NCBI RefSeq assembly: GCF_024460775.1
Contig: NZ_JANFYZ010000004.1
Location: forward strand, 62,001-126,000
Length of the DNA: 64,000 nucleotides
Reading direction: 5' to 3'
From: Desulfovibrio desulfuricans
GTDB lineage: Bacteria; Desulfobacterota; Desulfovibrionia; Desulfovibrionales; Desulfovibrionaceae
The notes below the pieces were generated by a model, which saw nothing but the letters and a program-made list of their open reading frames with translations, did no database searches and was not told where the DNA came from. Within the stretch, counting starts at the first letter, position 1; the number at the start of each line of letters is the position of its first letter. Of this stretch, positions 43,962 to 52,903 are shown in pieces. A program made the position numbers and the translations under genes.

Positions 43962-44856
43962 ATTGGCTGCCGGACTGGCGACTGACCCGGCATCCGAGCA
44001 AACGCCCCCCACAAGGGCGCTGGCAGGTGGAACCTGCCTTGCTCAACAAGTACAACAGTGCGCGCCGCATGGGCAGGCGAAGGACGCCGCAGGACAAACC
44101 GGGCCGCATGCTGGCCGTAGCTGTAGCCGCACTGCATGGAATGGGCCGCAGTTTGGCCTGACAGCCTTGCTCTATCTGGCGGGGCAATCCCTGCCCGTGG
44201 GCGGCTTTGCCTGGTCGCAGGGCCTGGCCGCCGCAGTGGAGCGGGGGCTCGCAGGCACGGCGGAAGGCGTGCGCCGCTGGCTTTGGGGCGTGCTGCGCCT
44301 TGGCCTTGCACGCAACGACCTGCCGCTGCTGCTGCGCATGCACGCGGCGGCAAGCAGTGAGGATGCCGTTGCGCTCGCCCGCTGGAACGCCCTTATGCTT
44401 GCCGGACGCGAAAGCCGCGAACTGTGGCAGGAAGAAATCCAGATGGGACGCGCCTTGCGCCGCATTTTGCACGATCAGGACATGCTGCCGCACTGGCCTC
44501 TGCCAGACAACGCGGGGTACACGGCCTGTTTTGCTGTTGCCGCCGTCATGCTCGACCAGCACGCCCGCAGCATGGAGCCTTTTAGCGACCCTGCCGCGCA
44601 ACAGCGCGCCGGGATGGATGCGGCCTGCGCCTATGTGTGGAGCTGGCTGCAAAATCAGGTGGCCGTGGCCTGCAAAACGGTACCTCTGGGCCAGACCGCC
44701 GCACAAAAACTGTTGCTGGAGTTCATGCCTGCCGTGCCGCAACTGGTGGCGCAGGCAGCGGCCCTGCCCGATGACGACATCGGCTCCAGCCTCCCCGGCC
44801 TTGCCCTGTGCAGCGCCGGACACGAACGACAATACACCCGACTTTTCAGGAGTTGA
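43954..44856 (+). CDS. ureF: Urease accessory protein UreF, extended form
   Basis: Accessory protein that, with UreD, positions UreG on apo-urease and gates its GTPase. The 300-residue reading contains the UreF core from about residue 70: [27 protein letters not shown], then [15 protein letters not shown]. The first 65 residues (Ala/Thr/Gly-rich, several Cys) are not part of the usual 220-240-residue family, so the real start may be further in; the ATG at 43954 is chosen because it overlaps the ureE stop. ureG begins 6 bases after it. Confidence 0.88.
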   Translation: MAELAAGLATDPASEQTPPTRALAGGTCLAQQVQQCAPHGQAKDAAGQTGPHAGRSCSRTAWNGPQFGLTALLYLAGQSLPVGGFAWSQGLAAAVERGLAGTAEGVRRWLWGVLRLGLARNDLPLLLRMHAAASSEDAVALARWNALMLAGRESRELWQEEIQMGRALRRILHDQDMLPHWPLPDNAGYTACFAVAAVMLDQHARSMEPFSDPAAQQRAGMDAACAYVWSWLQNQVAVACKTVPLGQTAAQKLLLEFMPAVPQLVAQAAALPDDDIGSSLPGLALCSAGHERQYTRLFRS

Positions 44857-44861
44857 ACGTC

Positions 44862-45491
44862 ATGACCAATAGACCCTGCCTGCGAGTGGGCGTTGGTGGC
44901 CCAGTGGGTTCCGGCAAAACGGCCCTCTTGCGCCACCTGTGCATGCGCCTTCGCAAGCACTACAACATGGCTGTCGTCACCAACGACATTTATACCCGCG
45001 AGGATGCGGAATTTCTGCTGCGTCACAACGCCCTTGAGGCCGACCGCATCATCGGCGTTGAAACGGGCGGCTGCCCGCACACTGCCATCCGCGAAGACGC
45101 CTCCATGAACATTCAGGCAATTGAAGAGCTTCAGGCCCGCCATCCCGGCCTTGAGCTGGTGCTGGTGGAAAGCGGCGGAGACAACCTCTCCGCCACGTTC
45201 AGCCCGGAACTGGCAGACCTCACCATCTATGTCATCGATGTGAGCGGCGGGGACAAAATCCCGCGCAAGGGCGGCCCCGGCATCACCAAGTCCGACCTGC
45301 TCATCATCAACAAGGTTGACCTCGCGCCCATGGTGCATGCCTCGCTGGACGTGATGGAGCGCGACACCCGGCGCATGCGCGGCGAACGCCCCTATGTGCT
45401 CACAGAGATGCTTTCCGGCGCAGGCATTGAAGCCGTGATCGCCTTTATCATCCGCGAGGGCATGCTGCGGCTGCCCGACCAGTCAGTATAA
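44862..45491 (+). CDS. ureG: Urease accessory GTPase UreG
   Basis: Nickel-delivering GTPase, 209 residues. The P-loop is GPVGSGKT at 13-20, and the nickel site CPH is at 71-73 in [21 protein letters not shown] and [19 protein letters not shown] are also family-specific. AGGAG precedes the ATG at 44862. It ends the cluster; a bidirectional terminator follows. No nickel permease is visible in the window. Confidence 0.96.
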   Translation: MTNRPCLRVGVGGPVGSGKTALLRHLCMRLRKHYNMAVVTNDIYTREDAEFLLRHNALEADRIIGVETGGCPHTAIREDASMNIQAIEELQARHPGLELVLVESGGDNLSATFSPELADLTIYVIDVSGGDKIPRKGGPGITKSDLLIINKVDLAPMVHASLDVMERDTRRMRGERPYVLTEMLSGAGIEAVIAFIIREGMLRLPDQSV

Positions 45492-45530
45492 GTGCATTGC
45501 CTGCCGCGTGGATGCCCGCCACGCAGACGC

Positions 45531-45559
45531 AAAAAACGCCCGCGATTGCGGGCGTTTTT
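45531..45559. terminator. Bidirectional terminator between ureG and prfA
   Basis: AAAAACGCCCGC (45532-45543) pairs with GCGGGCGTTTTT (45548-45559) around a GATT loop. Runs of A and T flank both sides, so it works in both directions for the convergent ureG and prfA. Confidence 0.93.
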
Positions 45560-45583
45560 AGTATCCATATTACAGGCAGGCGA

Positions 45584-46654
45584 TTAATCAGAAGCCTGCG
45601 CCTTGAGCGCATCGGCCTGCGCCACAGTGCTCAGGGCTTCAATCAGAGGATCGATTTCGCCTTCCATGATGCGGTCCAGAGAATACAAGGTCAGGTTGAT
45701 GCGGTGATCCGTGCAACGCCCCTGCGGGAAATTGTAGGTGCGGATGCGTTCGGAACGGTCGCCGGAACCCACCTGCGACTTGCGGTCGGCGGAAATTTCC
45801 GAATTATAGCGTTCACGCTCGGCGGCCAGGATGCGCGAGGCAAGCACCTTCATGGCGCGGGCCTTGTTTTTGTGCTGCGAACGTTCATCCTGACAGGTCA
45901 CAACGGTATTGGTGGGCAAGTGCGTGATGCGCACAGCCGATTCCGTTTTGTTGACGTGCTGGCCGCCAGCGCCGGAGGCCCGGTAAATGTCGATGCGCAG
46001 GTCTTCCGGGCGGATTTCCACGTCCACTTCTTCCGCTTCGGGCATAACGGCCACGGTGGCGGCAGAGGTGTGGATGCGGCCCTGGGCTTCCGTGGCGGGC
46101 ACACGCTGCACGCGGTGGGTGCCCGCCTCGAACTTGAGGCGGCTGTACACCTTGTTGCCGCTGATAAGGCAGATAACTTCCTTGAGGCCGCCCGATTCAG
46201 AGGGCGATTCGCTCATGAGTTCCACCTTCCAGCCCTTTACTTCGGCATAGCGCGAATACATGCGGAACAGGTCAGCGGCAAACAGGGCCGCTTCTTCGCC
46301 GCCAGTACCGGCGCGGATTTCAAGAATGGTGTTCTTTTCGTCCAGCGGATCCTTGGGCAGCAGCATGAGCTTGAGCTCCTGCTCCACCTCGGGCAGTTCC
46401 GTTTCAATGCGGCGCAGGTCTTCCTGGGCAAGCTCGCGCATTTCCGGGTCTTCATCGCGCAGCAGCAGCTTGTTTTCGGCCTGTTCCTGCAACAGCGCCT
46501 TGTGACGGCGGTACATCCCCACAATGTCGCGCAGATCGGCATGGGCCTTGGTGAGCTTGCGGTAGTGTTCCTGATCGTTGAACACGTCCGGCTCAGCCAG
46601 GGAATGCTCCAGCTCCATGAATTTCTTTTCCAGACCTTCCAATTTGGCGAACAT
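45584..46654 (-). CDS. prfA: Peptide chain release factor 1
   Basis: Reads UAG and UAA stop codons and releases the polypeptide. The 356-residue protein has the PxT codon-recognition motif as PAT at 186-188 ([14 protein letters not shown]) and the catalytic GGQ at 230-232 ([13 protein letters not shown]). These identify RF1 rather than RF2. The start at 46654 ([12 protein letters not shown]) follows GGAGA; longer readings add 18 non-family residues. It is last in rpmE-DUF1385-prfA; prmC, the usual next gene, is not present here. Confidence 0.96.
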   Translation of the reverse strand: MFAKLEGLEKKFMELEHSLAEPDVFNDQEHYRKLTKAHADLRDIVGMYRRHKALLQEQAENKLLLRDEDPEMRELAQEDLRRIETELPEVEQELKLMLLPKDPLDEKNTILEIRAGTGGEEAALFAADLFRMYSRYAEVKGWKVELMSESPSESGGLKEVICLISGNKVYSRLKFEAGTHRVQRVPATEAQGRIHTSAATVAVMPEAEEVDVEIRPEDLRIDIYRASGAGGQHVNKTESAVRITHLPTNTVVTCQDERSQHKNKARAMKVLASRILAAERERYNSEISADRKSQVGSGDRSERIRTYNFPQGRCTDHRINLTLYSLDRIMEGEIDPLIEALSTVAQADALKAQASD

Positions 46655-46786
46655 AGGTGTCTCCAACACGCTGTGGGCGGAAAAAACGAAAATCGGGCGC
46701 GCAGCCATGCCGCAAGCAGCATGTCAGGCAACAGGCCCATGTACAGCATCTGCCGCAAAGGCGGCAGAAAAAGACGGCAATAAGCG

Positions 46787-47833
46787 CTATTCCGTGGTGT
46801 AGGCTACGGTGCGCACCCTCGCGCCGTCATCCGGGCCAAGGGCTTCACGCAGGGCCACCACGGCCACTTCAAGCTGGCTTTCGTCAGGCTCGTAGGTGGT
46901 GAGCCGCTGGAGGGCCAGCCCCGGGGCGCGCAGCACAGTTGCCGACAGCCCTTCGGGCAGCTTGGCGGCGTAGCGTATAAGCTCATAGGCCAGCGCGCTT
47001 ATAGGCACCATCAACAGCAGCTTGACTCCAATGGTGAGTGCGTGCTTGGCCACTTCGCCCTGCGGCGTGTAAATGCTCAACATCAGGGGAACCAGCACCG
47101 CATGCAGCAATATGGAAATGCTGATGACAAACAGCAAAAACGTGGTTCCGCAGCGCGGATGCAGACGGCTTTTACCCATGGCAGCGGCTGCGTCCACATC
47201 GCCCCCCGCCTCATAGGCGTGGATGGTTTTGTGTTCTGCCCCGTGATACTGAAAAACACGGCGGATATCAGGCACATATGAAATTGCCTTGATATACCCC
47301 ATGAAGATGCAGCACTTGAAAAAGCCGTCCCAGAGGTGGAACGAAAGCCCTTCCACATCGCCGCCAAGGCGCGCCCAAAGCATCACCAGCGAGAGCAGGT
47401 GCGGCACAACCACAAAAAGGCCTACTGCCATCAGCAGGGCCAGAATCAGCGTAAGCACCAGATGCCAGCCGGAGATTTCCTCCTGCTCGCTCTGGGCCAC
47501 AGCTTCAACCGAGCGGTTGAGCGCCTTGATGCCGTTGACCAGGGTCTCCAGCAGCACAGGAAAGCCCCGTACAAAGGGCTTTTTGAGCCAGGGGCTGCGG
47601 GTAAGCGAAAACCACGGGCAGCGCATGGCACGAATGACGCCGTCGGTCTGGCGAACAGCCAGTCCGTAGACATCACCGTGACGCATCATCACGCCTTCCA
47701 TGACGGCCTGCCCGCCTACCGGGGCGCATTCCGCATTCAAAAGAGCGAGGGCAAGCTGCAACACACCGCTCGCGCGCTTTGCGCGCGGGGCGATTTGCTG
47801 CGAGCCTGCCCGCCGCGAACTTTCGGGCGTCAT
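46787..47833 (-). CDS. DUF1385 family membrane protein
   Basis: A 348-residue integral membrane protein of the DUF1385/YqhQ family. The N-terminal half contains VGGQAVMEGVMMRHGDVYGLAVRQTDG, the family's most conserved segment, and YHGAEHKTIHAYEAG lies in the second half, with four or more hydrophobic helices around it. The family is often encoded next to rpmE and prfA, but its function is not established. The start at 47833 has a weak ribosome binding site. Confidence 0.85.
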   Translation of the reverse strand: MTPESSRRAGSQQIAPRAKRASGVLQLALALLNAECAPVGGQAVMEGVMMRHGDVYGLAVRQTDGVIRAMRCPWFSLTRSPWLKKPFVRGFPVLLETLVNGIKALNRSVEAVAQSEQEEISGWHLVLTLILALLMAVGLFVVVPHLLSLVMLWARLGGDVEGLSFHLWDGFFKCCIFMGYIKAISYVPDIRRVFQYHGAEHKTIHAYEAGGDVDAAAAMGKSRLHPRCGTTFLLFVISISILLHAVLVPLMLSIYTPQGEVAKHALTIGVKLLLMVPISALAYELIRYAAKLPEGLSATVLRAPGLALQRLTTYEPDESQLEVAVVALREALGPDDGARVRTVAYTTE

Positions 47834-47870
47834 GCCAGTGCTGGAGTCCCGGTAAAGGCCCGACCCAAGC

Positions 47871-48083
47871 TTACTGCTGATCAAACTTGGCGTACTTCTT
47901 GCGGAAGCGGTCAATACGACCAGCGGTATCAAGAAAACGCTGCTTGCCGGTGAAGAAAGGATGGCAAGCGGAGCAAACTTCCACGTTAACCTGTTCGCCC
48001 TTGGTGGAGAGCACGTGCTCTTCATTGCCGCAGGCGCAGGTGATGGTGGCGTTGAACACTTTGGGATGGATATCATTTTTCAT
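47871..48083 (-). CDS. rpmE: 50S ribosomal protein L31
   Basis: A 70-residue large-subunit protein. It is the zinc-binding (C+) form with four cysteines, Cys16, Cys18, Cys37 and Cys40 (CAC and CSAC). The sequence [16 protein letters not shown] and [20 protein letters not shown] matches the family. GAGG precedes the ATG at 48083. It leads the rpmE-DUF1385-prfA transcript. Zinc-free paralogues can replace this form under zinc limitation in some bacteria; none is in this window. Confidence 0.96.
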   Translation of the reverse strand: MKNDIHPKVFNATITCACGNEEHVLSTKGEQVNVEVCSACHPFFTGKQRFLDTAGRIDRFRKKYAKFDQQ

Positions 48084-48347
48084 GGCAGCTACCTCGTGAA
48101 CGCGGCATAATCCAGCTTTTACAGCAATTCGGACGCCCGCGCGTTTTACCCTTGGCGCGGCGCAGTACCGCACAAGGGCAAGCTATATAGCCCTCTTTTG
48201 CGGCTTTGGCAAGTGCACCGGGCTGGGTTGAGCATAAAATGGCTTTACGGCCCCGGCCATACGCTCGCTGCAAGCCACTTGGCGGCCCCACGCGGGCAAC
48301 TTAGAGGCAGTCTTGTGGTTGCCGCGGCAAGCAGCTATAAGACCTCC

Positions 48348-49124
48348 ATGCCTAAATCACCCAGACAACGCGCCGACCAGCTTGTATTTGAACAGGGCCT
48401 TGCGGAAAGCCGCGAACAGGCCCGCCGCCTTATCATGGCGGGCAAAATCATCCTTGAGCAGACGGTTCCTGGCGCGCCGCCGCAGGTAGTGCCCAAACCG
48501 GGGCATCCTTTTGCTGCGGACACGGTTTTTGCCCTGCTGGAACCGGAACGCTACGTGAGCCGTGGCGCTTACAAACTTTTGACCATCCTTGAGCATTTCA
48601 AGCTGGATGTGACCGACTTTGTGTGCCTGGACGCGGGCGCTTCCACCGGAGGTTTTACGGACTGCCTTCTGCAACGGGGGGCCAAGCGCGTTTATGCTGT
48701 GGATGTGGGCAAAAACCAGTTACACGAACGCCTGCGGGCCGATGAAAGGGTGATAAATCTAGAAGGCGTCAACCTGCGCCATGCGGAGCAGAGCCTTATC
48801 CCCGAGATGGTTGATCTGGTAGTCGCGGACGTTTCCTTTATTTCGCTCACCCTCGTGCTGCCCTCGTGCATGCCCTGGCTCAAACCCGGCGGCATGCTCG
48901 CCACGCTCATCAAACCCCAGTTTGAGCTTGGCCCCGGCGAAACCGTCAAGGGCGTGGTGCGCGATGATGCCGCCCGCCAGCGCGCGGTGGACAAGATTCT
49001 GCTCTTCACCCAGGCCAATCTGGGTCTTGCCTGTCAGGGTGTGCTGCCCGCCGCCATCAAGGGCCCCAAGGGCAATCAGGAATACATGGCCCTGTTTGCG
49101 CGGCAGGGTCAGGCAAGCGCATAA
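48348..49124 (+). CDS. tlyA: TlyA family rRNA 2'-O-methyltransferase
   Basis: A 258-residue protein combining an N-terminal S4 RNA-binding domain (RADQLVFEQGLAESREQARRLIMAGKI) with a methyltransferase domain (VCLDAGASTGGFTDCLLQRGAKRVYAVDVG as the SAM site, then ADVSFISL). Family members methylate 16S and 23S rRNA at cytidine 2'-O positions. The ATG at 48348 is chosen from the S4 alignment; upstream in-frame residues do not fit the family. It converges on dinB with only 6 bases between the two stop codons. Confidence 0.9.
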   Translation: MPKSPRQRADQLVFEQGLAESREQARRLIMAGKIILEQTVPGAPPQVVPKPGHPFAADTVFALLEPERYVSRGAYKLLTILEHFKLDVTDFVCLDAGASTGGFTDCLLQRGAKRVYAVDVGKNQLHERLRADERVINLEGVNLRHAEQSLIPEMVDLVVADVSFISLTLVLPSCMPWLKPGGMLATLIKPQFELGPGETVKGVVRDDAARQRAVDKILLFTQANLGLACQGVLPAAIKGPKGNQEYMALFARQGQASA

Positions 49125-49130
49125 AGCCGC

Positions 49131-50393
49131 CTAATCCTCACGGTCAGATTCTTTTGCATCCGACGTGTCCACATCCCCGGCGCTATCCGGGGCAAGCGCG
49201 GCAGCGGTCTTTTTTTCCGCAGGCGTAAACAGTCGCCCGCGCTGCACCGCCTTGTTGCCAAAGCGGCTGCGCAGATCGTCCAGCGCTGCATCCAGCTTTT
49301 GTCTCCTGGCCTCAACCTGCGGGTCCAGCCCCTGCGTTGCTGGCTTGACCGCGCCCGGCAAGACCAGTTGCGCCACAGGCGCGTCAAAACCTGAAACCCC
49401 AAGGCCGATAAGCCGCACAGGCTGGGGCAGGGGCAGCTCGCGCAGCAGGGCGCAGCCCACCTCAAAAATGGTTTCCGTGGCGTTTATGCCCTCCGGCAGG
49501 GTGCGCGATCGGGTAATCTGGCGAAAATCCGTATACTTGACCTTGAGCGTCACCGTGCGGCCTCTGTAGCCGTGCCGCCGCAGCGAGGCGCCCACGCGCT
49601 CTGCATGGGCCAGCAGCATGCGCTGCAAAAAATCCCGGTCGCGCGTGTCCTCGGTAAAGGTGCATTCCGCGCTTTCACTCTTGGCGGCGCGTTCGGTCTC
49701 GATGCCGCGCGGGTCGCGCCCGTGCACGCGCTCATACAACACACCGCCCCACTTGCCGTATTTGCGCAGCATGAAATCCAGACTGTAGCGGCGCAACTGC
49801 CCCACAGTTCTCACGCCCAGACCTTGCAGACTCTCAACCATGCGCTTGCCCACGCCGGGAATCTTGCCCACAGGCAGGGTCGCCAGAAAGTCGTCCACTT
49901 CTTCGGGCCGCAGGATGAACATGCCATCGGGCTTGTTGATGTCTGAACAAATCTTGGCAAGAAACTTCACCGGCGCGGCCCCGGCGGAACAGGTAAGCCC
50001 GCCCGTGGCCTCGCGCACACGTTCCTTGATGCGCAGGAGCAGTTCTTCCAGCGAGCCGAACAGACGCTCAAGGCCTGTGGCGTCCACATAGGCCTCATCC
50101 ACGCTGGCCTGCTCCACAAGGGGTGAAAACTCGGCAAGGGCCGCCATGACCGCCCGCGAAAGCTCGGCATAGCGCGCGTATCGCCCACGCACCACAATGG
50201 CCTGCGGGCAGAGCCTGCGGGCCGTTGCCATGGGCATGGCCGAATGCACCCCAAAAACGCGCGCCTCGTAAGAACAGGTGGAAACCACGCCCCGCTGCTC
50301 GCCGCCCACAATGACGGGCTTGCCGCGCAGGGAGGGGTCGTCCATCTGCTCTACCGATGCAAAAAAGGCATCCATGTCGATATGGATAATCAT
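49131..50393 (-). CDS. dinB: DNA polymerase IV
   Basis: Y-family translesion polymerase, 420 residues. The catalytic residues are Asp6/Asp8 in IHIDMDAFFASVEQ and Asp99/Glu100 in QASVDEAYVDATG. A C-terminal little-finger region follows (from about 235), and the final Arg/Lys-rich segment and acidic tail extend it beyond E. coli DinB (351 residues). I see no confident LexA box upstream. A long palindromic element lies 130 bases beyond its start. Confidence 0.95.
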   Translation of the reverse strand: MIIHIDMDAFFASVEQMDDPSLRGKPVIVGGEQRGVVSTCSYEARVFGVHSAMPMATARRLCPQAIVVRGRYARYAELSRAVMAALAEFSPLVEQASVDEAYVDATGLERLFGSLEELLLRIKERVREATGGLTCSAGAAPVKFLAKICSDINKPDGMFILRPEEVDDFLATLPVGKIPGVGKRMVESLQGLGVRTVGQLRRYSLDFMLRKYGKWGGVLYERVHGRDPRGIETERAAKSESAECTFTEDTRDRDFLQRMLLAHAERVGASLRRHGYRGRTVTLKVKYTDFRQITRSRTLPEGINATETIFEVGCALLRELPLPQPVRLIGLGVSGFDAPVAQLVLPGAVKPATQGLDPQVEARRQKLDAALDDLRSRFGNKAVQRGRLFTPAEKKTAAALAPDSAGDVDTSDAKESDRED

Positions 50394-50522
50394 GACAACA
50401 ATCCGGGCGCTGGTTTCACTGCAAGGTATGGGGTAAGGTGACTCTATACTTTTGATTTTTCTTTGATATTCAGGTTAATACACTACAATTTCGGCGTAAT
50501 TTTCTCTCCATCAAAGATTTAT

Positions 50523-50656
50523 GTTTAAAAAGATGGATTTTGTCCTCTGGACTGCGTCAAAGGCCCGTTTCAGGACAGGGATAGTACATGATGGTACAGC
50601 CCTGTCCTGAAACGGGCCTTTGACGCAGTCCAGAGGACAAAAGACGCTTTTTAAAC
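50523..50656. repeat. Large palindromic element E1 with 43-bp perfect arms
   Basis: Bases 50538-50580 are an exact reverse complement of 50600-50642 (43 bp), with a 19-base centre that contains GTACATGATGGTAC. Outside these, GTTTAAAAAG (50523-50532) pairs with CTTTTTAAAC (50647-50656) across short unpaired joints. The element stops 5 bases from the kefB stop codon and is flanked by CAAAGA at 50512-50517 and 50656-50661. It is AT-rich outside and GC-rich inside, with no open frame. It could act as a kefB terminator or be a mobile, MITE-like palindrome; related copies occur at 55609-55793. Confidence 0.85.
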
Positions 50657-50661
50657 AAAGA

Positions 50662-52350
50662 CTAGTCGAGCTTCTCGCGCACACGTTCAAGCTCAGTCTG
50701 CACATACGCCTCCGGCGCACCCGCCGAGCGCAACAGATATTCCGCCATGGCCAGCGCAACTTCGCGTTCGCCGCTGAAAACGGCGTCCGCGCCTTTATCG
50801 CGCAGGGAGCGGGCTTCGCTCACAAAGGCCGTGTGCGCCAGAATGCGCGCATGCGGATTCACCGCGCGTGCTATGGGCGTCACTTCGCCTGCGGGGATAC
50901 TGGGGGATGTCAACAGCAGGGCCTCGGCCTTTTCCAGGCCAGCTTCGCGCAGTACTTCGGCCTGCATGGCATCGCCGTGCACCACGGGCACCCCTTCGCT
51001 GCGCAAAAGCCGCACCGTGTCGATATTCATTTCCACAACCACTGGCAGCATGCTGCTGTCCTGCAAAATGCGGCAGCAACTGCGCCCAACGGGGCCGTAG
51101 CCCACCACAACCACCCGCGCGCGGTTGCCTTCGTCCGGCACGATCAGGCAGGCCGATGGTTCGGCAGCGTTGCCGCGCTTGCGCTTCTCCCACCACAGGG
51201 CCACATCCTTGGCCTTGCGGTACAGCATGGGGTTGAACGTGATGGAAATGATGGCCGCAGGAATAAGCGCATTGTTGACCCTCTGGTCAAAAACCCCAAG
51301 GCTGATGCCGAGGCCCGCAAGAATAAAAGTAAATTCACCCACCTGCGACAGGGAGGCGGCCACGGGCAGTCCCAGCTTGAGAGGCTTGCGGAACAGGCTT
51401 GTCATCAGCAGCGCCCCAAGAGGCTTCACAATCATGATGACAAAGAGGGTCGCCAGCATGAGGGGCCAGTCCTGCGCCAGCGAGGCAGGGTCAAAGAGCA
51501 TGCCCACAGACACAAAGAACAGCACGGCAAAGGCATCACGCAGGGGCAGGGCTTCGGCGGCGGCACGGGCGCTGAACTCGGACTGCCCCACAACCATGCC
51601 AGCCAAGAATGCGCCAAGCGCCATGGACGCCCCAAAAAACTCCGCAGCAGCAACGGCAATGCCAAGGGCCAGAGCCAGCACCGCAAGGGTAAACAGATCG
51701 CGGGTGCCCGTGCGGGCCACGTAGCCCAGAAACAACGGAATAAGCTTTTGCCCAACCACAAGCGTAAACACGGAGAGCGCCGCCAGTTTGAGCAGGGTCA
51801 TGCCCAGGGCGCTCCAGAATTCGCCGCCCGGAGAAAGAACCGAAGGCAGCAGCACAAGCAGCAGAATGGTAAAGATGTCTTCCACCACCAGCCAGCCCAG
51901 AGCCACATGCCCGGTGGGATTGTGCAGGTCATGGTTATCTGCAAGCACTCGGGTAAGCACCACGGTGCTGGCTACAGAAATAGCCATGCCGTAGACCGCG
52001 CCAGAGAGCAGATCAAAGCCGAAAAGATGCAGCAGCCCCATGCTTGCCAGCGTTGCCAGCGAGATTTGCGCCGCTGCGCCACCAGTGGCAATGGCCCCCA
52101 CGGCCAGCAGATCCTTGAGATGAAAATGCAGGCCCACGCCAAACATCAGCAGGATAACGCCAATCTCGGCGCACTGGGCCGCCGTGGACGCATCGGCCAC
52201 AAAACCGGGGGAGTGCGGTCCTACGATGATGCCTGCCAGCAGATAGCCTACAAGGGGAGAAAGGCGCAGTTTCTGCGTGATAAAACCAAGAACCAGGGCG
52301 GCGGAAAGCCCCCCGGCAAGCGTAAGAATAAGATTTACGTCATGGGGCAT
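50662..52350 (-). CDS. Monovalent cation:proton antiporter of the CPA2 family
   Basis: A 562-residue membrane antiporter resembling E. coli YbaL/KefB. The N-terminal 380 residues form about 12-13 hydrophobic helices with RLSPLVGYLLAGIIVGPHSPGF and ASMALGAFLAGMVVGQSEF. The C-terminal part is a TrkA-N/RCK nucleotide-binding domain (ARVVVVGYGPVGRSCCRIL, from about 415) that would gate the channel. Potassium or sodium for proton exchange is the usual activity; substrate is not fixed by the sequence. It is the last gene before the palindromic element E1. Confidence 0.9.
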   Translation of the reverse strand: MPHDVNLILTLAGGLSAALVLGFITQKLRLSPLVGYLLAGIIVGPHSPGFVADASTAAQCAEIGVILLMFGVGLHFHLKDLLAVGAIATGGAAAQISLATLASMGLLHLFGFDLLSGAVYGMAISVASTVVLTRVLADNHDLHNPTGHVALGWLVVEDIFTILLLVLLPSVLSPGGEFWSALGMTLLKLAALSVFTLVVGQKLIPLFLGYVARTGTRDLFTLAVLALALGIAVAAAEFFGASMALGAFLAGMVVGQSEFSARAAAEALPLRDAFAVLFFVSVGMLFDPASLAQDWPLMLATLFVIMIVKPLGALLMTSLFRKPLKLGLPVAASLSQVGEFTFILAGLGISLGVFDQRVNNALIPAAIISITFNPMLYRKAKDVALWWEKRKRGNAAEPSACLIVPDEGNRARVVVVGYGPVGRSCCRILQDSSMLPVVVEMNIDTVRLLRSEGVPVVHGDAMQAEVLREAGLEKAEALLLTSPSIPAGEVTPIARAVNPHARILAHTAFVSEARSLRDKGADAVFSGEREVALAMAEYLLRSAGAPEAYVQTELERVREKLD

Positions 52351-52482
52351 GGATGGTGCTCCTTTAAGGCCATGAAAAGGCAGGCCGCAAGCAGCTGAAT
52401 GCCCGCTCTAGAGCTGTTGACGAAGGGAATGGATCAACTGGTCCGCAAGGATTTTCCTGAAAAATCCCTGCCACGAAAAGCT

Positions 52483-52896
52483 CTAGTCGTCGGACTTCAG
52501 CCATTGCAGCCACAGGTTGCGGCGGCGGGGGCCATCGCCCTCGCACAGATAAACAGATTGCCACGTGCCAAGGCGCAGTTCGCCCTTCTCCACAATCAGC
52601 AGGAGGGATGGCCCGTGCAGGGTGGTTTTTATGTGGGCATCGCTGTTACCCTCAGCGTGGCGGTAATCGCCATGCTCCGGGGCAAGGCGGCTGAAAAAGG
52701 CCAGCATGTCGCGCCGCACGTCAGGGTCTGCGCCTTCGTTAACCGTGAGGCCGCAGGTGGTGTGCGGGCAGAACAGGGCCAGAGCGCCGCTCTGCCAGCG
52801 GCCATCGGCGGCCTTGCGGCGTACCAGCGCGCGCAGCTCCGCCGTGATATCGACCATTTCGCATCGGCTGCGGGTGCTTATTTCAAAAGTTTCCAC
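52483..52896 (-). CDS. yjbQ: YjbQ family protein (UPF0047)
   Basis: A 137-residue protein of the YjbQ/UPF0047 family; LALFCPHTTCGLTVNEGADPDVRRDM and LLLIVEKGELRLGTWQSVYLCEGDGPRRR are the conserved parts. Some members have weak thiamine-phosphate synthase activity, but this has not been shown to be the physiological role. It lies 7 bases after the ATP-grasp gene, so the two form an operon with hom. Confidence 0.88.
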   Translation of the reverse strand: METFEISTRSRCEMVDITAELRALVRRKAADGRWQSGALALFCPHTTCGLTVNEGADPDVRRDMLAFFSRLAPEHGDYRHAEGNSDAHIKTTLHGPSLLLIVEKGELRLGTWQSVYLCEGDGPRRRNLWLQWLKSDD

Positions 52897-52903
52897 GGCT
52901 GCC

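Noticed and set aside
46750-46767. Hairpin CTGCCGC-AAAG-GCGGCAG between prfA and the DUF1385 gene
   Set aside because: For the minus-strand operon it has no U-tract after it, so it is not supported as a terminator.
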